From: Ecdyonurus torrentis
Taxonomy: Eukaryota > Arthropoda > Insecta > Ephemeroptera > Heptageniidae
Assembly: GCA_949318235.1 (NCBI GenBank)
Contig: OX439131.1
Location: forward strand, 2,993,464-3,057,463
Direction: 5' to 3'
DNA length: 64,000 nt
Shown: one piece after another, positions 62,241 to 64,000 of the stretch
How the letters are laid out: every line of letters starts with the position of its first letter
Numbering within the stretch: the first letter of the stretch is position 1
Notes under the pieces: generated by a model
What the model was told of the DNA's origin: nothing
Database searches by the model: none
The model's input: only the letters and a program-made list of their open reading frames with translations
Position numbers and translations under genes: made by a program

Positions 62241-62939
62241 GTAAACCTGAAGAAATATTCAAGCAAAACTTCTTACCAAAATTTAAGCTTACTTTATTGT
62301 ATTCAACTTGATGAAAATCAAATATAATATGTTTCTTTTTAAGCTTTTTTTTTTTTTTTCTTTTTAAGCTTTTTTTTTTTTTTTTTTTAGTTACAAGTTG
62401 TACGCGTCATCTTATATTTTATTGAAATACCTTCTGTATTCAGCAAGAATTTAAAAGTATGAAGAATAAATAACGATTAAAATATTTAGTAGGGGAAAAA
62501 AAACTAGAATCTACAAAAATTGATAATGTGTATGAATATTTTTGCCTGTATTGAAAATGTTGCTATTAATATTTTCGACGGTACACGTGTAATAAGCAAT
62601 ATCAAGTGACATATTAAGAATATTTTGATTTGTTTATTAAAATCTTCATCTTATTATAGATTTACTTGAAATGCAGCTCGATTATCCTACAGATACGATA
62701 TACCACACAAGAAATATAAGAATCACAACAGAAAAAAATGTTATAGATATACTACGATACCACGTATTTCTCGTAGTCGTGGAATATCCTTTATAAGATT
62801 TTTTGTTTTTTTCTTCTTCGATCTAATACCATAGTGTGTGATGTACGAAGAAGAGCCAATTATATTTGAAAACGGTTCATGTAAACATCGCAATTGTCAT
62901 TCTTCGCACTTTAATTAGCTGACTTTGCGATCTGATGTG

Positions 62940-62942
<3 letters not shown>

Positions 62943-63037
<95 letters not shown>
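62943..63037. repeat. (GA)n array, 95 bp
   Basis: Near-perfect, with an AAGAGAG slip near 63024. Confidence 0.97.
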
Positions 63038-63207
63038 GCTACATCACAACGGCATTGTTGTAGCCACACATACATACGTAGTGAGGACGAGAGCTTATCT
63101 TCTTCTTCAGCAAAGCTCTTGCTGGATCCCACGCCCTCATTGTTGCTATACTCAACAATGCAACCAAAACATGCCTTTCTTATCCGTACAAAAATAAGCT
63201 TAAAAAA

Positions 63208-63238
<31 letters not shown>

Positions 63239-63937
63239 GTGGTGCTCCCATCTTTCTACCTTGAAATTGGATTTCTTATTTTTTTTTTTTTTTATACAAC
63301 ATAACATAAGTAGCAAAACATGAGCAGCAAGTTTTTGCAAGAGAGAAAAAGAAAGAGAGACCATAGAATTTTACGATAGCAAAAATAAAATTCTTGAATA
63401 TTTTTTTTCCTATTTTTTTTAATTTATCCTTTTCAAAATATTTCTCTTATAAACGTATATCATCGTAAAAAAAATAGTTTTTTCCTCTATAATATGTTGA
63501 GTTACTTGAATCATGGACATCACATACAGTCGTACTAATTCAATAAATAACTTACGTTTGCAAACGTAATAATTATAAGTTAGTCTAATTTAATTAATGT
63601 ACAAGATGTATAAATAAGACGTTTATCTCCGCCACCGCACCGTGGACCACCTGCATTGAAATCAGCAAGATTTATAACGTTAGCAAAAATATCAATTAAA
63701 AAGTTTACTCAAGCTGAGGTATACCTAAGTTTCATGGTCTAAACAGAAATAAGATATACACTGCGTGATAAATGCCTTTCAATTCAAGAGAAGTTTAATT
63801 TTGGATGCTATAACCACTTGGGTTAAACTATATCAGGAAACATGGAATAAAATATATCAATGAAAGATTTTATTGAGATTTGTTTCTCTGAAATATAAGA
63901 CTTCACTTTCCTTGTTGTACCTGAACAAAAATAAATA

Positions 63938-64000
63938 TATACGTTACTTATGCTAAGTGAATGCAGTAACCCTTATGCTTAAGAACATAACTTATGCTAT
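63938..64000. mobile_element. Partial GCATAA-rich element at the window edge
   Basis: Repeated TTATGC words (ACTTATGCTAAG, CCTTATGCTTAAG, ACTTATGCTAT) resemble family F and run off the end of the window. Similar word clusters without a clear terminus occur at about 32405-32535 and 45535-45600. Confidence 0.35.

Larger units (their letters stand above)
61937..63937. other. AT-rich stretch; weak exon candidate at 62128
   Basis: A GA array and poly-T runs. The pocket at 63595-63650 (ATCTCCGCCACCGCACCGTG) has no defined function. Confidence 0.5.

Overview
The window looks like non-coding nuclear DNA from an invertebrate-type animal. It is very AT-rich (by eye about 70% A+T) and crowded with long dinucleotide arrays, (GA/TC)n and (TA)n, and with homopolymers of 20-40 bases. 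It also holds several families of short inverted-repeat transposons, a candidate SINE, and isolated CpG-rich pockets. There is no prokaryotic gene organisation and no long conserved open reading frame. I cannot name the species. Most reading frames above 60 codons are translations of microsatellites or random AT-rich sequence.

Genic signal is sparse. The best case is a CpG-rich pocket (about 29220-29470) with a short upstream ORF, then an ATG with A at -3 opening a 14-codon signal-peptide-like exon, MHKLRVIFLCLLAL, that stops exactly at a GTAAGT donor. I read it as exon 1 of a secreted or membrane protein gene on the + strand with a very long first intron; no downstream exon could be assigned. 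Weaker candidates are possible exons at 3017-3185 and 62128-62240, and two TATA-type core promoters near 51949 and 59687.

Mobile DNA explains most of the recognisable structure. Three unrelated miniature families use TTAA target sites and begin 5'-AG after the TTAA: family A (four copies of about 340 bp), foldback element B (24933-25344) and element C (57359-57738). Family D (two copies of about 300 bp) is flanked by TA. Families E and F share CACGGAAA-type ends. One copy of family A (16923-18368) is interrupted by a 1.1-kb element (17234-18353) with 27-bp inverted repeats and a 9-bp target duplication. That insert carries a tRNA-like Pol III unit and an NRF1-type palindrome. A SINE-like family has one good copy (61716-61936) and two fragments.

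Layout: 1-4.4 kb holds MITE A1, a candidate exon, element E1 and a duplicated solo terminus. 4.4-16.9 kb is mostly desert with a G-quadruplex/hairpin pocket at 8.04-8.1 kb, MITE D1 and a DR1 nuclear-receptor site. 16.9-20.4 kb holds the nested transposon, a DR5+DR1 site and MITE A3. 20.4-29.2 kb is microsatellite-rich and holds foldback B. 29.2-29.5 kb is the candidate first exon. 29.5-48 kb is probable intron or intergenic DNA with MITE D2, E2 and giant (TA)n, (TC)n and (GA)n arrays. 48-64 kb holds MITE A4, SINE fragments, CpG pockets, candidate promoters, element C and the full SINE-like copy.

The most unusual global signal is the recurrence of the CRE/ATF palindrome TGACGTCA: 11 perfect copies where chance predicts about 0.5, eight of them inside four sequence-unrelated MITE families.
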